A DNA stretch of 60,218 bases. Source: Bacteroidota bacterium (lineage in GTDB: Bacteria; Bacteroidota; Bacteroidia; Bacteroidales; VadinHA17). The position numbers and the translations under genes are program-made. Under the pieces are notes generated by a model. The model was not told the origin of the DNA. It did no database searches and saw nothing but the letters and a program-made list of their open reading frames with translations. The DNA is taken from NCBI GenBank assembly GCA_011049175.1, contig DSCJ01000109.1, positions 1-60,218 on the forward strand, read 5' to 3'. Each line of letters starts with the position of its first letter. Positions within the stretch are counted from its first letter, which is position 1. This document shows positions 49,523 through 57,964 of this stretch, in pieces.

Positions 49523-51915
49523 GCTGTATATTTTTCCATTTCCACCATGATGGTATGCTGTGCGTTTCCGAAAGCCAGGGGAGTCCATCTTTCACTGGTC
49601 AACACGTTGATACATCCTCCGTGGTCGAGCCCGTTCTCATCAGGATTCCACCAGGCACCCTGCGGAATGTCAACCACCCCGGGCATGATACGCTGGGTAA
49701 TGCGGCATGGCAGCACCAGCGCACCCCGCTCGTTGTAAACTTTTACCCGGTCGCCGTTGCGTATGCCCCTGGCTTCTGCGTCCAGAGGGTTGATAAATAC
49801 TCGCTGGGGGAAGGCTTCACTGGTCCATTCATTGTTTGCATGTGTGGAATGTACCCGCGGCATGTAATGATGACCCATGGCTTGCAGGGGGAATTTCCTG
49901 CTTTCGGGCCCGAACGGACTCTCCCATTCCTGGATGTACTTGGGTACGGCCGGGATTTCTGTCGGATTGTTCATACGGAAAAGTCTTTTGGAAAAAATTT
50001 CAATCTTTCCTGTAGGAGTGTTCAGCGGATGATTTGCGGGATCTTTCCGGAAATCTTTAAAAGCAACAGCGGGGTCGGTTACGGGTTTTGAGTATACCCC
50101 TCTGTTATCCTTCAGAAGGGCATCCAGTGCGGGGATGTCGGGAAAACGGGTGTTTCTGTACTGTTCAATGCACCATGCGATCCAGTCGCGTTCCGTTCTT
50201 CCTTCGGTATACAGGTCTTTAACCCCCAGTTTTTCGGCCACTCCGGTGCATATTTCATAATCGGATTTGCATTCTCCCGGAGGATCCAGGATTTTCGGCA
50301 TAATCATCGCTTCGTCACCGTATTTCCAGCCATCTTCCACTCCCCAGGTTTCGAACTGGGTGCTTACAGGCAACACCAGGTCGGCAAACCGGGCCGAGGG
50401 GGTAAGGAACTGGTCCTGTACCGCAATAAATTCCACCAGGGAAGGATCGCTCAGGATCCGGGCCGACCTGTTCACATGGCTGTGCTGATTGATAAGAATA
50501 TTCGATGCAACAGCCCAGATCAGCTTGATGTTGGCATGCAGTTTTTCAGCCCCCCGAACACCGTCTTCCGGCCCCATATCTTTACCGCGGAGAATGGCCT
50601 CCGTCCAGAGAAAAACGGGTATGGTGGCTTTCACCGGGTTCGTTCCGGTGGGAAACAGGTTCCAGAAAGGTCCTCCGTCGGGAGCCTGCAACCCCATGCC
50701 GCTGGCCCATCCGCCCTGTATACCGAAATTACCGGTAATGGCTGCGAGCACACAGCCGGCCAGTACCGGTTGCTCCCCGTAAGCCCTTCGCTGCATGCCA
50801 TACCCCTGGTACAGCATGGCCGGTTTTATGGTAGCATACTCCCTGGCTATCCGCACAATGGTGTTGGCCGGGATACCGGTCAGTGCCGAGGCCCATTCGG
50901 GGGTTTTTTCCGTCCCGTCCCGTGTTCCCAGGATATAATCCTCATAACTTTCTTCCTTTTCACAACCCGGCGGCATATGATCCTTGTCAAAGCCCACACA
51001 GTAAGTATTAATGAACGAACGGTCGATCAGCCTTTCCCTGATCATCACCCACGCCATTGCGCTCATCATGGCTACATCGGTTCCGGGTCTGATGGGGATC
51101 CATTCGTCGGCAAGGGCTACTGCGCTCAGGGTCATTCGCGGGTCGATACATACCACCCTGGCCCCGTTTTCACGGGCTTTCCTGATAAAATATTCGCTGT
51201 TGGTGCCGTCGCGCATCTCGGCCGGGTTCCATCCCCACATCAGGATGTATTTCGAATGAAGCCAGTCCTGCCGCTGATTTCCCGTAATGTTTGTACCGTA
51301 GATATAGGGTGTGGCCTGGCTGATACAGGCCCAGGAATAACTGTTGTAATACCCCAGGCTGCCCCCAACCAGGTTCATCAGCCTTACAGCTGTTTGCCGT
51401 CCGTTAATCTGGTTGTAACTTCCGGTTCCGTATGGAATCAGGATGGATTCATTACCGTAGGCGCCCTTCACCCTTAGGATCTCTGCGGCCAGCATATCCA
51501 GGGCCTCCTCCCAGCCGATGCGTTCGAACCTGCCCTCCCCGCGCCGGCCGGTTCTCTTCATCGGGTATAACAGGCGGCCGGGGTGATCCTGCCTTTTGCG
51601 GTATGCTCTTCCCCTGATACAGGCCCTCAATTGCGGATCTTCGGGAATATCAGGCCGCTCATCTGTTTCTATGCGAATGATTTTGTTGTTTTTTACATAA
51701 ACCCTGAGCAGGCAGCGTCCACCGCAATTGTGGGCCGGACAGCCTGCCCTGATCATTTTTACACCGTCGTCAAACGAAACCACTTCGGCCGGTTCTCCTT
51801 TCTTCCCTCCCAGGCAGCCCAGAAATCCTCCGGCGGCCAGCAACGAACTGCCTGACAGGGCACTGAGCCGGATGAAACATCTCCGGTTGAGCGTTTTGCC
51901 GTACATAGAATACAT
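49519..51915 (-). CDS. DmsA-like molybdopterin oxidoreductase, Tat-exported
   Basis: A 798-residue catalytic subunit of the DMSO-reductase superfamily. A twin-arginine leader (LNRRCFIRLSALSGSSLLAA) opens the protein, with GFLGC near its end. The [4Fe-4S] site is CPAHNCGGRC with a later RACIRG. The molybdenum ligand is probably the serine in NSYSWACISQATP, as in DmsA. Substrate could be DMSO, an N-oxide or a related compound; the cofactor pocket does not decide it. dmsB and dmsC follow with overlaps, but no DmsD-type chaperone gene is nearby. Confidence 0.9.
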   Translation of the reverse strand: MYSMYGKTLNRRCFIRLSALSGSSLLAAGGFLGCLGGKKGEPAEVVSFDDGVKMIRAGCPAHNCGGRCLLRVYVKNNKIIRIETDERPDIPEDPQLRACIRGRAYRKRQDHPGRLLYPMKRTGRRGEGRFERIGWEEALDMLAAEILRVKGAYGNESILIPYGTGSYNQINGRQTAVRLMNLVGGSLGYYNSYSWACISQATPYIYGTNITGNQRQDWLHSKYILMWGWNPAEMRDGTNSEYFIRKARENGARVVCIDPRMTLSAVALADEWIPIRPGTDVAMMSAMAWVMIRERLIDRSFINTYCVGFDKDHMPPGCEKEESYEDYILGTRDGTEKTPEWASALTGIPANTIVRIAREYATIKPAMLYQGYGMQRRAYGEQPVLAGCVLAAITGNFGIQGGWASGMGLQAPDGGPFWNLFPTGTNPVKATIPVFLWTEAILRGKDMGPEDGVRGAEKLHANIKLIWAVASNILINQHSHVNRSARILSDPSLVEFIAVQDQFLTPSARFADLVLPVSTQFETWGVEDGWKYGDEAMIMPKILDPPGECKSDYEICTGVAEKLGVKDLYTEGRTERDWIAWCIEQYRNTRFPDIPALDALLKDNRGVYSKPVTDPAVAFKDFRKDPANHPLNTPTGKIEIFSKRLFRMNNPTEIPAVPKYIQEWESPFGPESRKFPLQAMGHHYMPRVHSTHANNEWTSEAFPQRVFINPLDAEARGIRNGDRVKVYNERGALVLPCRITQRIMPGVVDIPQGAWWNPDENGLDHGGCINVLTSERWTPLAFGNAQHTIMVEMEKYTA

Positions 51916-52021
51916 ATAAGTTCAAATCCTGAAAATAGAAAAAAAACACGGTTTATGGTCTTTTTCTCCTTTTAAGGCATTTTTTTCTTATTTTGTTATG
52001 GAAACCAGAATGGATATCGAA

Positions 52022-52768
52022 ATGAAAAAAATTACTATCTGTTTTATGATCGTCGCTCTGGGTATTTCCTCTACCCGGGCACAGAATGATTTCGAAGTAA
52101 AATTCCTGGAATTTTCGAGGAATGATGCCGGACTGGCTTACAACTTCTGTCTGGGAGAGGATGCCGAAAGGTTTGCCACGACCATTGACGGGTTCGGTTC
52201 GGGATTTATGTTCGATGCCTTTACGGGCAGATATTCCGTTGACATGATCTCTGTTGGTTTTGAACGTGCCCGCATCAGCCTTGGGGCCGGTGTTGCCATC
52301 AATAAGTACCGGTTCAGGGAAAACCTGGTGTTTGTAAAATTGCTCGGGAATGTGGTAGTTATGGAAGATCCAGCACCCAACCGCGATTATGTCAATACTT
52401 TTTTCGGGTACGGGAAAAGTAAGCTGGTGTACGGATCATTTTATTTTCCACTGGATCTGACTTTCAGAGTGGGTCCCATGATGATTTCAGGCGGGGCTTT
52501 TGTTGACCAGTACCTGAGCGGTAAATACAAAATGAAATACCTGGAAGACGGTGAGAAGATGAAAGAAGTGATACGGAACAAAGACTGGAGGGAATACAAT
52601 CTGCAGAAAACAAAATGGGGAGTGAATGCCATGATAGCCCACACTCCCAGCGGCATAGGAGTGAGTTTTGCCTATATGCTGACACCCTTTTTCACCGGTA
52701 GTAACGATCCCGTAATACACGAGGCGAGAATATCCCTTTTCCACAGGTTCGGGATTATGGAGAGATAA
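52022..52768 (+). CDS. Hypothetical exported protein
   Basis: A 248-residue protein starting MKKITICFMIVALGISSTRA, a clean signal peptide with cleavage near TRA/Q. The mature part has alternating strands rich in aromatic residues (FGSGFMFDAFTGRYSVDMIS, MMISGGAFVDQYLSG) and ends IHEARISLFHRFGIM, which is compatible with a small outer-membrane beta-barrel. I recognise no family. An ATG eight codons earlier is possible but spoils the leader. Confidence 0.7.
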   Translation: MKKITICFMIVALGISSTRAQNDFEVKFLEFSRNDAGLAYNFCLGEDAERFATTIDGFGSGFMFDAFTGRYSVDMISVGFERARISLGAGVAINKYRFRENLVFVKLLGNVVVMEDPAPNRDYVNTFFGYGKSKLVYGSFYFPLDLTFRVGPMMISGGAFVDQYLSGKYKMKYLEDGEKMKEVIRNKDWREYNLQKTKWGVNAMIAHTPSGIGVSFAYMLTPFFTGSNDPVIHEARISLFHRFGIMER

Positions 52769-52878
52769 GGGAAGAAAGGATTGCCGCCTGTCCTTATGTT
52801 CACTGATATGTTTTCATTCCGGCTGTAATCTTTTACCTACTTATCCGTCTTATGGTTGGTAACAATTACTTAAAGGCC

Positions 52879-53370
52879 ATGAAAACACGCATAATTGCCC
52901 TCTTCCTCTTTGCCGCCACACTGCCGGCTCTTGCCGGAGGCGATGGATTTTCAAAGCTGTACAGAAAATATGCAGGCGTAGAGGGGGTCACCTCCTTCAG
53001 GATCCCCCGTATTGTGTTAAGAATCGCTCTGCTGGCGGGAGATATGGAGGAGCCGGAAAGGGAGTTGATCAGGAATATGGACCGGATGTGGATACTGGTA
53101 GTGGAAGACCCGGTTCTCAACAGCAGGATTAATTTTATAGATGAATCGGCAGGATGGATCCGGTCGGGTGAGTATGAGGAGATCATGAGGGTGAATGAAA
53201 AAAATGAAAAGGTATGTATCCTGATAAAAGAAACAGGAGACATGATCAATGAAATGCTGATTGTAGTCAGCGGAGAAGAAAATGTGATGGTCAGAATTCA
53301 GGGCAATTTTTACCCTTCCCAGATAGGAGAACTTGCTTCTCAGGCAAGAAAGACTGCTTCCGGTGGCTGA
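52879..53370 (+). CDS. DUF4252 family exported protein
   Basis: A 163-residue protein with signal peptide MKTRIIALFLFAATLPALAG. The mature part has the DUF4252 layout: FSKLYRKYAGVEGVTSFRI near the start, a central MRVNEKNEKVCILIKETG, and the closing IVVSGEENVMVRIQGNFYPS with a short helix. The family is common in Bacteroidota, usually encoded beside ECF sigma factors; none is seen here. Function unknown. Confidence 0.78.
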   Translation: MKTRIIALFLFAATLPALAGGDGFSKLYRKYAGVEGVTSFRIPRIVLRIALLAGDMEEPERELIRNMDRMWILVVEDPVLNSRINFIDESAGWIRSGEYEEIMRVNEKNEKVCILIKETGDMINEMLIVVSGEENVMVRIQGNFYPSQIGELASQARKTASGG

Positions 53371-53394
53371 CAGACGTGACGGGGTTATTCGACT

Positions 53395-53409
53395 CTGGCG
53401 CTTCGCCGG
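53395..53409 (+). terminator. Short hairpin after the DUF4252 gene
   Basis: CTGGCG, loop CTT, CGCCGG (one G-T pair) lies 24 bases after the stop and before the next promoter. There is no U-tract; it may be a weak terminator. Confidence 0.25.
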
Positions 53410-53424
53410 TTCGACAATAATGAT

Positions 53425-53432
53425 TACTTTTG
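53425..53432 (+). promoter_or_regulatory. Candidate -7 element of the glycosidase-like gene
   Basis: TACTTTTG, an exact TAnnTTTG match, 42 bases before the ATG at 53475. It overlaps the earlier in-frame ATG at 53430, which supports the later start. No TTG is seen at -33. Confidence 0.35.
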
Positions 53433-53474
53433 AGCGGATACGGCCCGGAGACATGGGCTGATCGGGTCAACAGA

Positions 53475-56078
53475 ATGAAAAAGTGGCTCCGTGTTTTTTT
53501 TTGCCTCTGGTTTACCCTGTCTTTTCCCAGGCAGGGTATGTCGGTTGGTGGAAGGGTGGTTGACCAGAACGGGCAGGGAGTGGCCCATGCCCGTCTGAAG
53601 TTTACGGCCGGGAATGATGCCTCTGAGGTCTATGTGGTATACAGCAACCAGGATGGCTATTACCGCGTGGATTTGCCCGTACTGACCCCCGGATCACAGG
53701 AAGGTCCTGAACTGTTTGATTTTTATCCCAATCCATTTTCGGTTTTTGTTTCAGGCTGGATGCACCTGCCGGCTCAGGCCCAGGTGCAGGTAAGGGTCAT
53801 ATCCCTTGCGGGGAAAACCGTCAGAATCCTTCTGCAGGGTGAAGTTCCGCCCGGATTGTATGAAATTTCATGGGACGGAAGGAATGAACGGGGCAGCCCC
53901 ATGGCGCCGGGAGTCTATTTTATTCAGACCGTTGCCGGCAACCTTTTCCAAACAAACCGGGTGGTTTATCATCCCTCTGCATCAGCAGGTTACCCTGCCG
54001 GATGGTTCCTTAACAGGCCCACCGGAAGAAATCCGGTATATTACCGTGTGGAGATCACCGGAGAAGATATCCGCGACTTCCGGGCTGATTCGGTCCGTTT
54101 TGATGAACAGGCTTCCTGTGATTTTACCGTGCATCGGATCATTTCGGTACCCTTTGCTGCCGTGGGTGAAGAAATCGGGGTCTGGAACGGGACAGGATAC
54201 GATCCGGTTTTTCTCAGGGGTGTGAACCTGGGAGCAACGGTGCCGGGGACTTTTCCCGGCGAGCTGGCCATTACGCGCGAACAGTACCGCCACTGGCTGG
54301 AAAGGATGGCACAGGCCGGATTCAATGCCGTCAGGATATACACCCTCCATTATCCGCGCTTTTACGAAGAATTTCTGGCCTATAACCTGGCTCATCCGGA
54401 TAATCCGCTGTATCTGATCCAGGGAGTGTGGCTCAATGAAGAGGTGCCCGGGCTGGATTTTTATAATCTCACCGCCGAGTTCGATCAGGAGATCAGCGAA
54501 GTGGTTGATTGTGTTCACGGAAACGGGGAGATTCCCGTAAGGTATGGTAAAGCTTACGGGGAATTCACGGCAGATGTTTCGGAATGGGTGCTGGCATACA
54601 TTATTGGAAGAGAGATACATCCCAACGAAGTACTGACTACCGATGCTGCCCATGGCAGTCCGGCTTCGTTTTCCGGAGAAGCTTTCAGCCTTCCCTCCGG
54701 AAGTCCTGTCGAGGCCTGGATCACTTCCCGGCTGAACAGGGTGGTTGTCTATGAGAGGGATTCCTATTTCACGCAAAGGCCGGTAAGTTTTTCAAGCTGG
54801 CCTACCATGGATCCCCTGGATCATCCCACCGAGCTGCCCACTGAAACACAGGAAGATGTTGCCTCATTCGATATGACCCGTGTCGTGCCCGTTGAAGCTC
54901 CGGCCGGCCTGTTTGTGAGTTACCATGCCTACCCGTACTATCCCGATTTTATCAGTGAAGATCCGGAATACCAGACCTTTTCGGATCCTTCAGGGCCCAA
55001 CAGTTACGTGGGTTATCTGAACGACCTGCGGGACCACTATAACGGGCTTCCTCTGATCATTGGCGAATACGGTGTTCCTTCAAGCTGGGGAAACGCACAT
55101 TTTTCCCACAGCGGGATGGATCATGGCCACCACGATGAGGAGGCCCAGGGACAGTATTTTGTACGTCAGCTCAATAATATCTATTCGGCAGGGGGAGCCG
55201 GGGCCATTCTTTTTTCATGGACTGATGAGTGGTTTAAAAATACCTGGATTACCGAACCTTTTGATTCCGATCCCTGGCGAAGGCCTTTCTGGCAGAATAT
55301 TACCGGACCGGAGCAAAATTTCGGACTCCTGGGCTTTGATCCCGAGCCACCCGATTTCGAACTGTGGCCTGAGGTAACCGGAGGGTGTGAAATTGCCCGG
55401 GTGCAAGCGGCTGTTTCCCGCTCCTTTTTTCATGTACGGATCGAATTTGCCACTGCTCCCGATGTAACCGACCTGATCAGGATCGCTTTTGATACCTACC
55501 GGCCCGATCTGGGGGAAGCCATTCTTCCCGGGGGCGAAGTGCTGATTAACCGGGCTGAATTTTACCTGGAAATGGATTTTAGCGGATATGCTCAGCTGTT
55601 CGTTACCGAAGCATACGACCTGTTCGGTATATGGCACGGGATTTCGGGCCCTGAACAGTTATTCCACAGCATTCCCTCCGATGGGAGTCCATGGATGCCG
55701 GTACGCTGGAAAAACAACCGGTATGAAGAGGCCGTTCATCCGGTGGGAGCCCTGCAAACAACGGTGGGGGAAGGGTTCTCTTCCAGTTTGGATGCTGCCT
55801 TTTTGAACGGGAATATCATGGAAATCCGCATTCCGTGGAGCCTGCTTCAGTTTACCGACCCACTGTGCCGGGAAGTAATGGATGATGACCGTTCCACCCC
55901 GGAGAGGGAAGTGACACCCAGCGACGGCATTGCCATGACACTTTTATTTCATGGCTGCCGGGTGGAAACTCCGCGTTTTCTGTGGGAGGAGATGGATCCT
56001 CTTCCGGTTGTTACGGAAAGGGAAAAGGCATGCTTTGAAATGGTAAAACAGGCCTTGCAGGGATTTTTCAACAGATGA
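53475..56078 (+). CDS. Secreted glycoside-hydrolase-like protein with FlgD-like Ig module
   Basis: An 867-residue exported protein starting MKKWLRVFFCLWFTLSF. Modules in order: a carboxypeptidase-regulatory-like beta domain (about 25-70, GGRVVDQNGQGVAHARLK); a FlgD-like Ig module (about 75-155, FYPNPFS then YEISWDGRNERGSPMAPGVY); a TIM-barrel-like region (about 240-570) with GVNLGATVPG, GFNAVRIYTLHYPRFYEEFL and LIIGEYGVPSSWG, where the Glu is a candidate nucleophile; and a beta-rich C-terminal part. The barrel resembles GH2/GH5-type folds in outline. FlgD-like modules are usually at the C-terminus of secreted Bacteroidota proteins; here the module is near the start. Substrate unknown. Confidence 0.72.
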   Translation: MKKWLRVFFCLWFTLSFPRQGMSVGGRVVDQNGQGVAHARLKFTAGNDASEVYVVYSNQDGYYRVDLPVLTPGSQEGPELFDFYPNPFSVFVSGWMHLPAQAQVQVRVISLAGKTVRILLQGEVPPGLYEISWDGRNERGSPMAPGVYFIQTVAGNLFQTNRVVYHPSASAGYPAGWFLNRPTGRNPVYYRVEITGEDIRDFRADSVRFDEQASCDFTVHRIISVPFAAVGEEIGVWNGTGYDPVFLRGVNLGATVPGTFPGELAITREQYRHWLERMAQAGFNAVRIYTLHYPRFYEEFLAYNLAHPDNPLYLIQGVWLNEEVPGLDFYNLTAEFDQEISEVVDCVHGNGEIPVRYGKAYGEFTADVSEWVLAYIIGREIHPNEVLTTDAAHGSPASFSGEAFSLPSGSPVEAWITSRLNRVVVYERDSYFTQRPVSFSSWPTMDPLDHPTELPTETQEDVASFDMTRVVPVEAPAGLFVSYHAYPYYPDFISEDPEYQTFSDPSGPNSYVGYLNDLRDHYNGLPLIIGEYGVPSSWGNAHFSHSGMDHGHHDEEAQGQYFVRQLNNIYSAGGAGAILFSWTDEWFKNTWITEPFDSDPWRRPFWQNITGPEQNFGLLGFDPEPPDFELWPEVTGGCEIARVQAAVSRSFFHVRIEFATAPDVTDLIRIAFDTYRPDLGEAILPGGEVLINRAEFYLEMDFSGYAQLFVTEAYDLFGIWHGISGPEQLFHSIPSDGSPWMPVRWKNNRYEEAVHPVGALQTTVGEGFSSSLDAAFLNGNIMEIRIPWSLLQFTDPLCREVMDDDRSTPEREVTPSDGIAMTLLFHGCRVETPRFLWEEMDPLPVVTEREKACFEMVKQALQGFFNR

Positions 56079-56109
56079 CAAAAGGATGTGTCTTTCATAA
56101 ATAAACCCG

Positions 56110-57291
56110 ATGAGCCCGCCGGTTCGTTATGATTATGATGTGATCATCCTGGGAGGCGGCCCCGCCGGGTTGGCCTGTGCACTGGGCCTGGGAGGGACGG
56201 GATGGCATGTGGCCCTGTTTGAGAAGGATTCGTATCCCAGGGACAAAATCTGTGGAGATGCGCTGGGTCCCGATGTGCTGAATATGCTGAAACGACTTCC
56301 GGCCCACGTATATCCTTCCCTGTTACAGCTTGAGGGGAAACATCCGGTGTATGGTATGCAGCTATGGTATCCCCCTTCCCATTCCTTTTCCTTTGATTTC
56401 AGGGATCGGTTCGGAAATGAACCGGCCGGATATATCCTTCCCCGTAAAGATTTTGACATGATGCTGTGGCAGTGCCTGAAAATATATGAGAATATTGAGG
56501 TGTTCACCGGCAGGCATGTTGATTCGGCAGGTGCACATCCCGACGCTTTCAGTATATCGGTTGCAGGCAGAACGTATACCGCCAGTATGGGAGTGGTTGC
56601 TACCGGAGCCTCCTCTTCCCTTACACGGAAATTTGCCGGATGGACATCGTTACCCCATACCTTTGCCCTGGCGGTAAGATCTTATTTCAGGGGGCTCAGG
56701 ACTGAAGGCCCGGGTGATCGGCTGTATTTTTATTTTTTAAAGGAAACCCTTCCGGGGTATTTCTGGATTTTTCCGGCCGGTTCGGGAACCTACAACGTGG
56801 GCATGGGTTTGCCCCTGAAAGAGATCGAACGAAGAAGAATGAGCCTGAAAAAGGATTTTATGGCGCTCACCGGGCAACATCCTGTGCTGGAACCCATTTT
56901 CCGGAAAGCGGTACAGGCAGCCCCTGTTTTGGGACATCCCCTGCCTTATTCGGGATTTTGTTATCCTCTTTCCGGCAACAGGTATCTGCTGGCAGGCGAT
57001 GCGGCCGGGGTAGTGAATCCGCTTACAGGCGAAGGAGTAGCAAATGCTTTGCGCACCGGCCTGCTCGCTGCCGGTCATATTGCACAATGTTTCGACGCCG
57101 GGGATTTTTGTGCCGGGCGGAACAAACTTTACGACCGGATGGTAAAACAAAGAATATCCCGTGGATTGACACTGGGGAAAAAATTGCAGAAACTGGCCTC
57201 GCATGAAAAAACGGTGAATCTGTTTTTCCATGTGGCTGCGTTTTTTCCCCCTCTGAAAAGATGGATGAAAGGAATGATCCACCGGATGTAG
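56110..57291 (+). CDS. Geranylgeranyl-reductase-family FAD oxidoreductase
   Basis: A 393-residue flavoprotein. The FAD-binding start is DVIILGGGPAGLACALGLGG with FEKDSYPRDKICGDALGP, a strong signature of the geranylgeranyl reductase family. The second FAD block is RYLLAGDAAGVVNPLTGEGV. Members reduce double bonds of isoprenoid chains in chlorophylls, archaeal lipids or menaquinone. Given the mevalonate and MenA-like genes at the other end of the window, saturation of a menaquinone side chain is a reasonable guess. Bacteroidota also have relatives with other roles, so substrate is open. Confidence 0.8.
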   Translation: MSPPVRYDYDVIILGGGPAGLACALGLGGTGWHVALFEKDSYPRDKICGDALGPDVLNMLKRLPAHVYPSLLQLEGKHPVYGMQLWYPPSHSFSFDFRDRFGNEPAGYILPRKDFDMMLWQCLKIYENIEVFTGRHVDSAGAHPDAFSISVAGRTYTASMGVVATGASSSLTRKFAGWTSLPHTFALAVRSYFRGLRTEGPGDRLYFYFLKETLPGYFWIFPAGSGTYNVGMGLPLKEIERRRMSLKKDFMALTGQHPVLEPIFRKAVQAAPVLGHPLPYSGFCYPLSGNRYLLAGDAAGVVNPLTGEGVANALRTGLLAAGHIAQCFDAGDFCAGRNKLYDRMVKQRISRGLTLGKKLQKLASHEKTVNLFFHVAAFFPPLKRWMKGMIHRM

Positions 57292-57355
57292 ACATTAAAC
57301 CCTCTTGGCAGCCAGGGATAAACGAACAAAAATATCCGGTAAGGAACTTGGTTAT

Positions 57356-57805
57356 TCAGGGTCGTGGCAGCCCGGCCATTCGCATCAGGTTTTCATATTC
57401 TTTGACCTGAAAACCCCTGCTGTGGGCCAGTACGATACCACCGGGCGATGCCACAATGCTCCGGGGCACTTTCCCGGTAGCGAACATACCGTATATGTTT
57501 CGGCCGGGATCGGGAGCCAGGGGCAGGTGGTATTGTTTTTTATCCCTGAAAACCCTGAGATCTTCTGTCTCGTGGTCGCGACCGATGGCAAGAAAGCGGA
57601 AGGGCAGGACAGGGATTTTTTCGAACGCAGCATTCAGAAATTTGAGCCCCTCACGGCAGTGCGGACAGGAAAGTATGAAGAAGTAGATCCACCGGTTTGT
57701 GCCTGCGGGGTTCTCTGAATCAAACACCTCTCCGTCAATGGTGGTCACCCGGAAAGCAGGAAGCCGGTCACCCGGTTTTACATAGGCATACAGGTCCATA
57801 GGCAT
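57356..57805 (-). CDS. Thioredoxin-like redox protein
   Basis: A 149-residue protein with no signal peptide. The start VKPGDRLPAFRVTTIDGEVF and the active-site-like CPHC in FFILSCPHCREGLKFL fit the TlpA/AhpC-TSA redoxin group. Later marks are LAIGRDHETED and GKVPRSIVASPGGIVLAHSR, with the cis-proline in the usual place. It is likely a thiol-disulfide oxidoreductase in the cytoplasm. It is convergent with the reductase gene and stands alone. Confidence 0.8.
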   Translation of the reverse strand: MPMDLYAYVKPGDRLPAFRVTTIDGEVFDSENPAGTNRWIYFFILSCPHCREGLKFLNAAFEKIPVLPFRFLAIGRDHETEDLRVFRDKKQYHLPLAPDPGRNIYGMFATGKVPRSIVASPGGIVLAHSRGFQVKEYENLMRMAGLPRP

Positions 57806-57964
57806 GAAAAAGTTCGGAGATGCAGGTCTCTGATTTGGGTTGGTTGTTTCCGGTAATTATATCTATTTTTATCGATAACAGAAATTCAACCCGGTATGTT
57901 GTTTTTTCCCGGGCAGAAAATCCTGAAAAATAAAAATACGGCCAATTCAAAACAAAGACAACTC

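Noticed and set aside
48893-50091. Plus-strand frames opposite dmsB and dmsA
   Set aside because: The minus-strand proteins have complete cluster and cofactor motifs; the plus frames show none.
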